A stretch of 64,000 nucleotides of DNA from Symbiodinium microadriaticum (lineage: Eukaryota > Sar > Dinophyceae > Suessiales > Symbiodiniaceae): assembly GCA_001939145.1 (NCBI GenBank), contig LSRX01000131.1, positions 576,185 through 640,184 of the forward strand, given 5' to 3'. Under the pieces are notes generated by a model. The model saw only the letters and a list, made by a program, of their open reading frames with translations, had not been told where the DNA came from and did not search any database. Positions 13,439-25,500 of this stretch are shown in pieces. Positions within the stretch are counted from its first letter, which is position 1; each line of letters begins with the position of its first letter. Position numbers and translations under genes: made by a program.

Positions 13439-13804
13439 TCAAGCTGCTCTCAGCTCGAAGAACTCGGTGCTGGCATCCGCAAAGAAAGCCTGCTGCGGTT
13501 GCGGCTGCTGCTCGCAGGATCCACAAACACAAGCCCGGCATCGCAAAGCCGAGTCCCCCCGCTTTCGTGCCAGCTTGCCACTCAAAAGGCCTGGGAAGGG
13601 TGGGAAGGCTGCTGCGAGCTGCTATCGACTGTAAACTCAGACTGCGGCTCATGAGGGTTCAATCGCACTCCGCTCAGGAAAGTTCCGTGGGCAGAGCCGA
13701 GATCCTGAAGGCACTTTGCTGCAATTAGAACACCTGTCCTGAGCTGGTCCTTCAAGAAGATCTTGCCCATCCAATTCTGCAGCACGATGGCGTGGGCCTT
13801 CGAC
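13439..13804 (-). CDS. FHA-domain protein (NIPP1/PPP1R8-like), 3' exons
   Basis: FHA domains bind phosphothreonine peptides; NIPP1-type proteins are nuclear regulators of protein phosphatase 1 and splicing. Four exons can be placed on the minus strand: 13750-13804, 13653-13704, 13563-13590 and 13439-13489 (TGA at 13439-13441). Joined, they give the end of an FHA fold: SKAHAIVLQN (the usual S-R-x-H-A with K for R), then KDLGSAHGTFLSGVRL, then NPHEPQ and WQAGTK, ending in an F-A-D-x-S-T-E strand. The L-x-P-H-x-P-Q stretch is what points to NIPP1 within the FHA family. Introns are 45 bp (GA-AG), 62 bp (GT-AG) and 73 bp (GC-AG). Retaining the 45-bp intron would put 15 extra residues inside the FHA hairpin in frame. 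The FHA domain lies at the C-terminal end of the protein, unlike animal NIPP1 where it is N-terminal. Upstream exons were not found. Confidence 0.6.
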
Positions 13805-14217
13805 CTGGCGAGAGGGCCCACAGCCAAACGGGCAGGGGTGGAGTGCTGCGCCCGCAAATCAAGCCAGACTCGCGACAAAGGACAAGCCAAGCCAATATCA
13901 GGCCTGAGGCTGGAGGCATAGCAGGCAGTGACGTTCGAACACTTCATTCAATATCTGCTTGGACGATTTCGTGCAGCTGCTACATGCTGATTACTTGCTG
14001 CTTTTTCTGCCTTGATGCCAACAAGCCGAGCTCGTGGGAGCTCCGGGCGGAACAAACCTTCAGAGTCGCAAAGTCAGTGGGTGCCTGCAGCTCGGCAATT
14101 TCCCCTTAATGTTGCCAAGCTGATCCGCACGGTCATTGACGAAAAGGGCAGTGGGAATGCGAAGCCGCTCTGCTGTCCCCGTCTTCGAAAAGTGCAGGCG
14201 AGAAGCACAAATAAAAG

Positions 14218-16466
14218 CTAGTGGGCTCGCTTGCTTTGTAGCTCTTCCATTTGTGCATTCAGTGCCCGGATCACAGCGTCATCCTCGGAGACTTGCAGAA
14301 AGCCCCGAGTATCTCCGAATCGTATCTTATGTCAGCGCAATCGCTGAGTATCAACGGCTCTTGTCCGTGGTGAACGCCTTACTGAACATTGCCGAGAAAC
14401 GTCTGTGTACAGGCCGCTCGCCAATAGCTCACTCTTCTGTTGCTGAAGCCATTCTAAACTGAAGTCCGGCGATGGCTTGCTTCGCGGGTGTGCAGATGAG
14501 TTGCTCGCCACAGCTTGCAGAACTGGAGCTGGAGCAAGCAACGGTAGTTCGTTTGAGGGTACCACCTCCTCTGGCATAGCCTCTGGCACTTGCTGGTGCA
14601 AGATTCGCTGACAAAGCTCCTCAACCTTTCGACGGAAGTGGTCGCGTGACGCAGCCAGGGTTTCGCACCGCACCTTCTCCTCACACAGCTTCAGCTGTAG
14701 GCCTGAAGAGCGATTTGAATACTACTCCCATCATTCGCACATTGAGCAAATTCTTCACATTATATATATATATATATATATTTTCTGTTGGCTCGCTGGC
14801 AACACCAACAGCCGAGAGCGTCACAAGCACGTCTTCATGCAAGAATGCAGCCAAGGCACCCCGCAGCTCGTGCTCTGCTGACAACGTTGCACTGGAGTCC
14901 GTTGCCTCTTTGCTTGCTAAAGTGGCCTGCAGCTCCGAACCTCTCTTGCGGGCCTCTGATGCCTCAAGCTCCAACTCCTTCAGTCTGGACTCGAGTGCAG
15001 AGTGCTTCCTGTCCTCGAAGTCCAATGCCTGCGCAGTTTCTGCCCTCTGACGTCGCAGAGCTTCCTCACAAGACTGGATGGCAAGGTCGGCTTTTCGCTT
15101 TGCTTGCTCTTGAACCACAGCCGAATTGGATAGTTCCGAGTTGACTGACATCTCCCGCTGCTGGATTTCTGCAAGCTTCTTCTTGGCGCGCTGCTCCAAC
15201 TCCCTGAGCTCTACTTGTCTCTGCCTGAAAGTCTGCACTCGCACCAGTTCGCGTTGACGGTACTCCTCCTCAAGCTGCTCGCGTAAGCGAGCCTCGCACT
15301 CTCGCAGACGAACCTTGGCACGTTCCTCTTCATGCTGCTTCCAGAGCTCCAAGGAAAAAGCGACCCCATATGCAGGGCTGGACCTTAAAGCCTCAAGCCC
15401 TTCAGCAGCGAGTGCCTCGAGCGCCTGTGGGTCGTCGTGCTGCCCAAACCTTGCCAAACTGACCGCAACTTCGTGGCCAGAGCGGTCAGATGGTCCATTG
15501 CCTGAGTTGACGGAGTTCGGTCGAATGTCCGGCACAGCTCCGTCGGAAGGCACAGGCACTGAAGCGGGCCCCAAGTCTTCCACGAAGAAGAGGATACGAA
15601 TCTCGCCCACGATGTCTGGAAGCTTCTCTTCGGCGCTGCCCAGAAGACACACTTGGTCAAACACGCGAAACCCATGGACCATGCTCGGCAACCTTGCCGA
15701 ACGTCTCAAGGGCTGTGAGAATGCCGATGCCAAGGAGACTTCTGCCACAGCCAACAAGGAATCTTTTCGGAATGCATCCCGCGTCCACAATTCAATGTGC
15801 AAGGACTCCTCAAAAGCAGCTTCAAGAGCCTCCTTCGTTGCAGACAAGGAATATGCCGCAAAGCCCTTGGGGAGATGAGTTGTAACGTTGTGTCTTGCCA
15901 GGACCGGAGGGTGAGTCCGAAAAGTCCGAGAAGCTGATGGCCCGCATCTCAGAGGCCCATAGGAGTAAGCAGCGAAAACCGTTGCCGAAGATGTCTTCAG
16001 CTTAACGGATCGTGCTTCCAGGGACACTCGCCATGTCCTTGGTCCGGCTGCGATGTGCGCATCCACTTTGCCACCCCGGCCAGACTTGGGCACGGTGTCA
16101 AGATGGACGTTTTTCCACCCTATGCCACTCCAGGGAATACATCGCACAGTACCTTTCAATCGCAACTTGAAGGAGTTTCGCGCAATTGGAACGTCTGCAC
16201 CGACTTCAGACTGACCGGAGGAGGCCTCAATAACACTTATCAGCATCGAGAAGTCCAAAGGACAGTGCCTGCCACGTGCATCGTCCCGACCTTGCTGGGA
16301 TTCCACCACTTGTGCCTCGATGCCATACAGCGCCGTCGCCGCCTCCTGCCAAGAATCTCCTGTCAGCAGTGTCGTCTGAATCTTCGAGCCGGCACTCAAG
16401 ACCTCCGTCGCACCGTCTAGGCATAGCAATAAGCCACTGTCGCACTCGAGGCATTCCAGTTCCTGA
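14218..16466 (-). CDS. CEP120-like centriolar protein, C-terminal two-thirds
   Basis: CEP120 is a centriole protein needed for centriole elongation and ciliogenesis; dinoflagellates build flagella, so a copy is expected. Three coding blocks fit on the minus strand. Block 1 (about 16466-14840) is one open frame: a C2-type beta domain (roughly residues 85-300 counted from 16429), with motifs close to CEP120 such as LHIELWTRDAFRKDSLL and a strand ending FFVEDLGP, then SLELWKQHEEERAK opening a long Glu/Arg/Lys coiled coil. Block 2 (about 14702-14405) continues the coiled coil (LKLCEEKVRCETLAASRDHF) and ends EWLQQQKSELLASGLYTD. Block 3 (about 14291-14218) gives SEDDAVIRALNAQMEEL and a TAG stop. 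The last two match the conserved CEP120 C-terminus. Exact exon edges are uncertain, the block 1/2 intron contains a (TA)n run, and N-terminal exons with the first C2 domain were not found. It lies 414 bp upstream of the FHA gene on the same strand. Confidence 0.8.
14759..14781. repeat. (TA)n microsatellite in a CEP120-like intron
   Basis: About eleven TA units. On the minus strand they read in frame as an Ile-Tyr run, which is intron read-through and not protein. Confidence 0.85.
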
Positions 16467-19400
16467 AGCTGACTACTTGTAAGCGAAGGGAGCCCTCAAA
16501 TAGGTTTAGAACTAGCAGATTCGTGGGCTTGTTTTCCACGGCCCGAACTTATACTTCATTAGCATCACGCTCTCTCAATGCTTGGCAAAGGCTCCAGGAC
16601 AAATGTGCTTGGTGCAGAGGTTCCCTCAACCATTCAAGCGCTGCAGGTTGATCGCAGGTAACGAGGACTGCCATGTTGCCATCTCAAAGGGGCAGATGTC
16701 AAATGTCTACGAGTGTTGCAACTAAGGTGAGATTGTTGGATGGTTCTGCACCAATCAATGCCCGACATCCCATGCCGACTTGCACTCCCAGCTCCCAGGG
16801 CACCCCTGTCTGAAAACCTTCCTCTGTGTGCACATGCCATCACTTAGAAGTTCATCCGGTCTTTCTGCTTGCCTGCACCACGTTCGAAACGTGCTCACGT
16901 GAAGAAGGCACTGCACACTTCGCTGGGTGGCTGGCTCGGGCACACCTGCTCGCCGAGCTTCTGCGGCTTGCGCCTCATGCAGCCTGCCAAAGCTCGATGT
17001 GCGAAGCGACTTGCAATTGGCAACGATTCGAAGACTCACATGCAGAAGCAAGCAATATAATCACCTCAAAGAGAATTTCGGCAATGCGTATCGGTATGAG
17101 ATGTATGCATTCGTGACGGGCTCCCGATACTGAAGCTTCGCGCACTTGCCAATCCACGGCCCCTGACAGAACTTTCCGTGGTACTTTTTCGGTTCTAACA
17201 CCAAACCTGATAGCTCATGCAGTTTCAAGCTTTCCTAACTTGTCTTTCATGCACACGATAGGACGGCAACAAGGTCCCCTGCAAGGTTTAGCATGCTGCA
17301 TTCCTCAGCTTGATGCATCGCCTCATTCAGCACGGAACCCGGGGCACCACGGAATGATCCCAGCCAGAGAAGAGGAAGGAGGACCGCTGAAATTGTACAC
17401 TCGCCGAAAATCGGTCAGTGTTCCCGCCAGGCCAGCTGAGTCCGGATGTCAACTGCTTCCAGAACCGGCAGGAACTGTGGCTGTCGAGGTGGCGGCCCTT
17501 CTTGGCTTCGCAGTCCAGCTCAGGACCGCATTCTCCGGTAGGCCGGGACAACGGCGGTTGGACCGCGAATCTATGGCCGCGTGCCACGACTCCGACTGCA
17601 AAGGGTTCTTGTTGCTGCATTTCTCTTCTTGTTTGCCGAAAGTGCTCCAGTTCGCCCCAGTCGTTGAAGAAGTTACCCTTCAAAACTTCTCCTGCATCTA
17701 GTGTCAGTGAGGCGCCTCCGTCCGAGGAGTGCCCAGGCGCGACCTGATGGCGGCCAGTCGTGTGTTATAAATCACTGATCACGACCGCATCAACATAATT
17801 CCTGAGCAACCGGCGTCCCAACCTCATGCGCTTCGATGGGACATTGCTTCCGGGAACATGCCTCACCTGCAAGCTGTGCTTCTCTTGGTTTTCGAATGGT
17901 TAATGGTATGCCAGCCAGGGGATTCTTCAATTCCAAATTTACATCACCGTTGGGATGCTACGGAGCAAGCTCTAGTCTGAGGCTGGCGCAATTTCCAAGA
18001 CCTTTTCCTGCCACGCTGAAACTTCTCAAACGGACAGCCGTGCCATGGAGGGACTGGCACATGAGCAAAACGAGAAGCACACCCTGCAATCAAATCAAGT
18101 GAAGTGATCTAAACCTCCCTCCCTCCCGGCACGCCCGCTCCTACCCAACTGTCCCGCCCACGCTCTATCTCCTCTGGCTTCCTTCCTGCCCTGCCTTCTT
18201 CCTACCTCGTTCCTCCTTGCTTGCTTCCTTCTTTCGTTTCCCCGGTCAAGACGACAGGTCCAACCTTCGTGGGACCTTCGCATCTAGTGCTGCATCCGCA
18301 CACTGTTTTCTGCAGATGGACGGGGCATTCCGGACCCCAGTGAACCCAGTGTTTAGTCTTGCTTGCTCGCTTGCGTGCCTCAGATCCGCGCAGGTTGCAT
18401 CCGTTTCCCGTCTCTCCCCCAACCTCCTCAGCTTTCCCCACCCCCTAATCATACAATGAATTATGAACATGAGGCCCGCGGCGGTCTTCCTGATGACCCA
18501 CTGACTGACAGAAGCCTTAGTCACAAATCCAAGATGACAGCAGGAAATGCAGGTCCGCGAGTAGCAACGACTCGTAGCTCAAAAATGCCAACTTCTAACA
18601 CGTGCTGTCAATCACTTTGGTTCTTGTCTGCAGACTTTTGTCCTGCGTTCGTGCCACATCACGAAGGGATTCACTGCGACGATGAGTCTCCCACGAGCAA
18701 AAACATGCATCTCTGTGAGTTTTAAAAAGGGCACGCCAGCTCCGCCACGTCTCTTGGGTTCGGCATCACGCACCTCGGCTGTCTACCGTGATGCTGCAAA
18801 AGCCGGGACGACGAGACCACTGTGCTCTCACAGGCAGCTGCTCATCGGCACGTGGCTTTTAACCAGCTTTGGCGGTGCGTCCGGCGAGAGTGCCGAGCCG
18901 CAGCATGATCATAAAAGCTAGTGATGTTCCGCTCGAAGACCCCCCCAGGATACTTCCCCACCACGCAGGACCAGCCTTGCACAGTACTGATGCCACAGCT
19001 ACTGCAAGCTACACACGTGGCAACAACCGAAAGCCGGGTGGACGAGAGTGAACCTGGTGTATCAGGTAACCAGTTGCTGCTGGTCTTCGTGATCTCAGTG
19101 CAAATCCACTCCTCGTGATGCTTGCATTCGCTGCATCAGTGCCGAGCTGCACAAACAGCTCGGTGGTGGCAAGCAGTAGTGCGTCGAGGTCTGGCAGTGC
19201 GTCACGCTGACAACCACGTATCGCGATTGAGAATCTCCGGGTTTCTTCCCTTCCAGCGCACGATGGGCTCAACCAGCCAACCGCTTTGGGCGTTCTCACA
19301 GGTTATGACACAAAGACCCGAAGCTGGAGTTCCTGAACCCTTGGCAGGGAAATGAGACATGATGAGACATGCACCGGCGAGGCGACATGCATATGTTTGT

Positions 19401-22140
19401 ACAGTCCACAGCAGCATCATCGGCGCCAAAGGAAGCAGGGCGTGCTTCAGTGCTCCGAGATCTGCTGCATTGGCCTAACTGGAATCTCTGCGACTCAGTA
19501 GTGGCGACACGCAGTTTTTCGGACCGCCGCCGGCAGAACTGATGACGTCGTAAATCTTTAGGAACCAGTTCATTTTGTGGCTCGGATCACATGGTCCGAC
19601 ATGACATTCCGCTTCCTTCCTCTGCATTACCAACACCAGGCAAGCCTAAGCAGTACTTCTGCTGTATCACCGCAAGATTCTCATTATGCCGACTTCGAGG
19701 ATTGATCAAGGCATCGCTGGCAAAACCTTACTCTTCGCAAGCTGTTTACCATCAATAGGTGATCATGGTCTTTCTCGCTGATGGAGGAGTGTGCGACTGG
19801 TCACAAAGGGGGCGGAAGCGCCGTGTGATTGGTTTCGTTCTGGCGCAACGCGCAGAGGGGCCTGTAAACCTTCACAACATCGGCTAGCTATCTGAATTGG
19901 CAGCGCGAATGGGCAAAATGGCTGGAGGCAACAAATAACGCAAGACATGGTCGGAAAGTCACCGCTGACGTTTTTCTCACGCCAAGCGTGTCAAAATACG
20001 TGAAAGTGTAGGATACAGAACTGGGAAGCCGACCACAGCGGAAGTTCGCAGGGGGGCACCTCAAAAGGGCACAGACATGTTTGCTCTAACACGCATACAT
20101 ACATACATACATACATACATGCATGCATGCATGCATGCATGCATACATACATACATGCATACATGCATACATGCATACATGCATACATACATACATACAT
20201 ACAGACACCTAGACAAAGCATCAGGCCGTACGTTTGTCAGCAGGAGTTCTTTTTGATCTTCACAAACTTATTTCACTCTGCAGGATATCCAGATGCAAGA
20301 TAGCGGGAGGTGACACCAGCATGACAGCACGTTTCATGAAGGCTACGGCTTATCGAATGTTGAAATCGCAGCTCTGGCCCCACTTGCCTTCTCGGACGGC
20401 ATCAGGGTGGTGGCCTTTGCATATAGTGTGAGCATCAGATGTGTCACGACGAGATGCATCAAGACAATTTCCCCTGCACCAAGGCCTAAGAAACGGGATC
20501 TCTCCTGAAGCTGCCTTCCAAATAATCCGTGCTTGGGCTCTGGAACACTAGATTGAGGTTCGCCTCCCGCCGGTGTTCGCTAGCGTTCACGGTGCGTGCA
20601 GCATCTCACAGTGGCATTTTGTTGCAGTTGACAGCATGACTAACGGCTGTAAAGTCGAACCGCATCGTGGCAGTCCTGTGCTCTGGTCATCAAGGCTTGC
20701 TGCCAAACCATCGCTCTGATCTTTGCCAGAGTTGCTGTAAGTCTTTGTGGCGGTTGTTCCTCCTGCACCTGCCTGCTGACCCGACTGAGCGACGATGCCT
20801 CCGGCCACATCATGATGCCTAGGGCCTCGGCACGTGCCTCCACTCCTTGACTCCAAGCACTGCCGTATATGGTCTATGTTCATGCAGTGTAATGTCATGC
20901 GAAAAAGCGGTTCCTGCACATTCCCCCTCAGTCACCTGGCCGATGTCCAATGAACCAAGAACGATTCACATTCTCAAGCAATACGGTCACAGCCTCGCTG
21001 GCCAGCACAAACTCTTGGGGCGCGTCCTGAAGTGAGCAATCCCTCCACAACCCGCCTGGCTCTCACCCCCCCGGCCGAGCAAGGCAGAGGCAGAAAGGAT
21101 AATGCACATTGCGATCTGCCTCGCCTGCTTTGGGGCCGCCGTCGCCATCTCCGCCGGGTCAGCAGTTTGCCTTAGGTTCAACCACGCTCGAAGCACAGGC
21201 AAAAGCTTGGATCCCTGTCTTCCTGCGGCCATACCTCCCTGGACCTTGCGAAGGTCACTTCGTAGGACAAGCCAATTCCACAATCCTGAAATCCCTGTGA
21301 GACAGTCTGAAAACCACTCGAGCATCACTCGGATTGGCCCCACACTGTTCGTGTGCGGCCGTGATTAACTGCAAAAGGCTGATGATTTCGAGTGCTTACA
21401 TTGCACAGGCAGCAGGATGAGTCACGCTTCGATGTTGGCAAGGCGGAGTCTCCAGTGAAAATGAATACACGCGCACATCAAGAGGACGAAGTGATCAATG
21501 TGAACGCCATCACCCCGCCATCGGATGCCACTGAAGGCCGACTGAAAGGAATATTCAGAAACATGAACCGCGATAACCGCGAACAAGCGAAAACATGCGC
21601 AAGTCCGGGTACTAAATCCCCTGCCTTGCAAACGGCATGCGAAGGCGAAAACGAAACCCAGAAATTGCACTGCCTCTTGAATTCCCAACTGGACATACGG
21701 ATACTGATTGTTTTCCACAGTCCCCGTGGCCTAACACACGTTCCACGATTGGTCCAGAATATTTCATGATTCACGGCGTCCTGTGACACACGCCACAAAG
21801 TTGGAATGTTAAGATGCGATTCCACCAAAAGTGTGCAGACATGAGCTTGTGCGCACAAGCGCAACGGTGGTCACGTGCCTGGGTTTCGCGTGACACTTTT
21901 TTAGTTTCGTGACAGGGATCCGGCTCTCTGCTCGTGCTTGCATTCCCAATTTCATGCTTTGCACCCACAAAGACAAGCATGTGCTTGCAGGGCTTCGGAT
22001 TGTTGCTTATCAATGGACGAGCTGCTTGTATGGTACTTGGTTAGCCATTCTGGTCGCTCGTCGTTGCGATTGTTCTGCTGTGTGCCAGTTGTGAGACACA
22101 AGCCAACACATTGGTCCCAAAACCTTTTGCGCTCTTCCTT
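16467..22140. other. No recognised gene
   Basis: No family could be identified. Two minus-strand stretches at about 19160-19230 and 19202-19350 have exon-like translations (DLDALLLATTELFV and SGWLVEPIVRWKGRNPEIL). The first loosely resembles a motif of fucosyltransferase-like proteins, but this is too weak to call. A plus-strand stretch at 21102 begins with a hydrophobic, signal-like segment but leads nowhere recognisable. Pyrimidine-rich DNA with CCCT/CTTC repeats lies at about 18110-18240. Confidence 0.45.
20093..20203. repeat. (CATA)n/(CATG)n microsatellite
   Basis: About 110 bp of tetranucleotide repeats, switching from CATA to CATG and back, then alternating. The minus strand reads as a Met/Cys/Tyr/Val run that is not a protein. 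Confidence 0.95.
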
Positions 22141-22153
22141 GTAGTAGTGGTAT

Positions 22154-22200
<47 letters not shown>
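22141..22200. repeat. (GTA)n microsatellite at the 5' edge of the retrotransposon
   Basis: Roughly 60 bp of GTA units with a few changes at the start. It directly precedes the first reading frame of the element, and a similar GTA/GCA run closes the element at about 30.8 kb. Confidence 0.9.
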
Positions 22201-22201
<1 letters not shown>

Positions 22202-22248
22202 GAAAGCGCCGTGAGCGGTTCAAACATGATGGGTCGAGGGGTGGGCGC

Positions 22249-22521
22249 ATGGCCGCGCTAGATCCTGTGGTGCATCTCAAATCCTGGCTCCTCGAAGAAG
22301 TCGAGTCTTTTCTCTGTGACCTCTCTCCTGAGCAGCTGTATTGGGTTGACGTCTACTTGACGCAGCTCTGGCGCGACGTTAGTCTGCCGCAGCTTCTTGT
22401 GGAGGCCGAGTTTATCTTGCCGGAACTGGCATTTCACAGATTTTTGGATTTTGCATGCAGGAACTACAGAGCTGAGCTGATTGCAGCGCTGGGCGCTCTT
22501 ATCCATGCAGCAAATCAGTAG
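22249..22521 (+). CDS. Short upstream ORF of the retrotransposon
   Basis: Ninety codons from ATG at 22249 to TAG at 22519. The product is Leu-rich, acidic and probably helical (LDPVVHLKSWLLEEVESFL near the start). No zinc knuckle or RNA-binding motif is visible, so calling it ORF1/Gag would be a guess based on position. The frame is open further upstream through the GTA repeat, but that part reads as a valine run and the ATG after the repeat is the better start. The next ORF begins inside its last codons (17-nt overlap), a layout that suggests coupled translation. Confidence 0.5.
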   Translation: MAALDPVVHLKSWLLEEVESFLCDLSPEQLYWVDVYLTQLWRDVSLPQLLVEAEFILPELAFHRFLDFACRNYRAELIAALGALIHAANQ

Positions 22522-25500
22522 CAGCGGTTTGTCCACCTGGCCCGACCAGACCACAGCCCCCCGTGAGTTTGCAGAAGTACTCTTTTCCTACGGCAAGAAT
22601 CACGAGCAGAAGCAATGGTTGCTTGGGGGTGGCGGCTCTGCCCGGTCCCAATTCCGGGGCAGGATAAATGAGGTCGTGCAGTTTGAATCGTATAACGCAT
22701 CCTGTGGCGCGAGGGTTGACAGTGGACCCCTGGCCCTGTCTGAAGCTGTGGTTCCTACTGCAGCTAAGCACAGGGGAACAAATGCCAGCAGTTTTTCAGA
22801 AGCAACTTTTTCACGGGATAGAATCAAGAAGCGGTCGCTCAAGCGGGCCTTGCGCAGATCTGCTAGAGATGGAGGCGCGTGGTACAAGGGACGGTGGATT
22901 TCAGCGCAGATGCCTGCGCCGCAGTCTTCTGCTCCACCGACCAAGGTCCCCGGCGTGGATAGGCTCAGCATCTTCACGTGGAACTGTGGTGGCCTTTCTG
23001 GCCTTCTTTTCCAGGAGATACGGACATTGCTTGGACAGCATCCGGAGATCAAGATTCTGGTCCTTCAGGAGACGCATCATGATTACCAGAGTGAATGGAC
23101 AGATGGGGGCTGGACCTTCATACACAGCCCGGCCAAGGTGCCCAAACAGGGAGGCATCATGGTGGGCATTAGGAGCGACTTCAGTCTGCAAAGCACCATC
23201 CGCTGGCAAGAGCTGATCCCAGGGAGGCTAGTGCATGTTCGGTGCTATGCTCAGGAGCAGCATCTTGATGTCGTTGGTATCTACCAACATACTTTGCCTT
23301 TTGGTGGCTCTTCACTGGATGCCGCTTTGAAGAAACGGAAGACCCTTTGGAATAGGTTGGATGGTTTCCTTAAGTCCCTCCCGGTTCGGTCCTCGGTCTT
23401 TCTTGCTGGGGATTTTAACTCGGGAGTCAATCCGTCCTCCCCCCTTGCGGGGCCGGGAGTGCTTCCTCATTCGCAGCAAAAGCTGGTGGTGGAGGAGCGG
23501 CAGTGGCTTACAGAAATGCTCCGATCGCACCAGCTGTGTGCTCTTAACACCTGGGGCACCCGAAGGGCCACATACCATCACCCCACGGGACAATCTCAGA
23601 TTGACTTCATTCTGGTGCGCTGCGCTCTGGCGGATGGTGAATCTCGAAGGTGTGGACCATGGAGGGTTCCGCTTGCTGGATGGCGCACTGCAGGCCACCT
23701 ACCTCTTCTGGCCAGTGTCAGGGTTCAATGGCGGCCATGGCTGTTGAAGAAGCCCACGCGGGGTGGAGGCGCCGCGGCGGTCTACCCGGACGAGTCGGTC
23801 CCCCTGGGTCGCTTGCGTGCAGATGTTCTGCGGTGCTCGGAGCCGGCTGCAGCGCCGCCTGCTAGACCCGGGGTGGAAGGTCTTGATGGACGCATTGTTC
23901 AGTTCTGGAATGCTCGTAGGCAGCTGCAGCGGCATCAGCAGGTAAGGGCCGCTTCCTTTCGGCAAATTTTTGCTCGTTTGAGGCTTGTCTTGCAGCTTCA
24001 GAAGCGCCATCGGGAACTTCGTGCTAGGGCTAGGGCCAACAAGCGTAAACAGCTTCTTTCTATTCTGTCCATTGCCGAATCTGCAGCGCAGCAGGGCGAC
24101 AGCCGGAGTCTGTTCAGGTGTGTTCGGTGGCTTGCGCCCCGTAGTGCCACGCGCTCTATTAGGCTCAGAGATGCAGCCGGTTGTCTGATGCATCCCAGAG
24201 ATGAATGCACGATGTTGGCCGACTATGCCAAGAAGCTTTTCCAGGCACAGCGTCCCGAAGACCGCATTGAACTTAGGCTTCTACCCTTGCCACCGGCGCT
24301 TTTCCATGAGGGGGCTTGGCGGAAGGCCCTTCTGCAGTTGAAGCCGGGGAAGGTCGTTCCAGTGAATGAGCCGGGGGTTCAGGCGTGGAGGGATCTGGTT
24401 GATGAAGTGGCTCCGAGACTTCAGAATATTGCAGAGGACTCTCTTTGTGCCGCGCGACCAACGATACCCGCCAAGTGGACGGAGATGCAGTTGGCGTGGC
24501 TTCCCAAAGTGGGGAAAACACCCAGTACACCAGAAAATCTGAGGAGCATAGGCCTACTTCCTGCTGACACCAAGGCCCTCATGCTGATTCTTCGGGACGC
24601 TGCGGCGGACTCGATTCTGGCGTCCATCAGGAGCATACCTCAGTATGCTTATCGGCCGGGCTCCTCTACGGGGGATGCCATACTTCGCGCATCTAGTCAT
24701 TGCGGGCAAGTGCGTGCTCTTCTGCGTGAACATCAGCAAGATCACACCTCAAAAATCCTGGGTACAGCACGGGTTCCGCTCGTAGGAGGGCTTATGGTGA
24801 GCGTGGATTTGCGGAAAGCCTTCGACTCTGTCCCTCATCAGGAAATCTACCACTCGCTGCTGGAGGCTGACGTTGATGAGGCCATTGCGGTAGCGCTCGT
24901 GCAGATTCATGTCCAGTCCACATGTACCATACAGCACGGTGGAGCCACGCGCACAGTTCCTATGTCTCGCGGGCTGCGTCAAGGATGCCCCATTGCACCC
25001 ATCTTATTTGCAGCATGGACTGGCAGGCTGATGCGGCCTCTTCGTGCACTTGCCACAGGCCAGGCTTGGCAGCGTTACACCATGTTCGCGGATGACCTGC
25101 ATGGATCCTGGCTCATCCGAGATGTTGCAGGTTTTCGTGCAGCTATCGCGGAGCTCCTTTCACTCATCCGGCTGCTCCACGACCTAGGCATGGCGGTCAA
25201 CTTCCAGAAGAGCCTTTCTGTTCTACGTTTGCGTGGCTCCTCTGTTCCTCGCATCAACAGGTCTTTTCTGGTATGGCGTGATGGTGCCCAGTACCTGCGC
25301 TTGCGGTCCGAGCCTCAGGATATCTTTCTCCCACTCGCTGGCACGATGCCTTATTTGGGAGTTACCTTGTCCTACGACAACTTTGAGCTCCAGACCTTCA
25401 GAGCACGGGCAGGTAGCGCGCACGCTAGATTCCAGGAGTTGCGACGTGTTCTTCGCTCGCAGGGACCTCTTGCGGAACGCCATCGGCTTCGCCTTTACAA

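Noticed and set aside
19009-19350. Minus-strand exons hinting at a fucosyltransferase-like protein
   Set aside because: Only one short motif is suggestive and it breaks off before the diagnostic residues.
19991-20221. Met/Cys/Tyr-rich minus-strand ORF
   Set aside because: It is the reverse reading of the CATA/CATG microsatellite.
22111-22248. Upstream extension of the first LINE ORF through the GTA repeat
   Set aside because: It reads as a valine run from a microsatellite; the ATG at 22249 is a better start.
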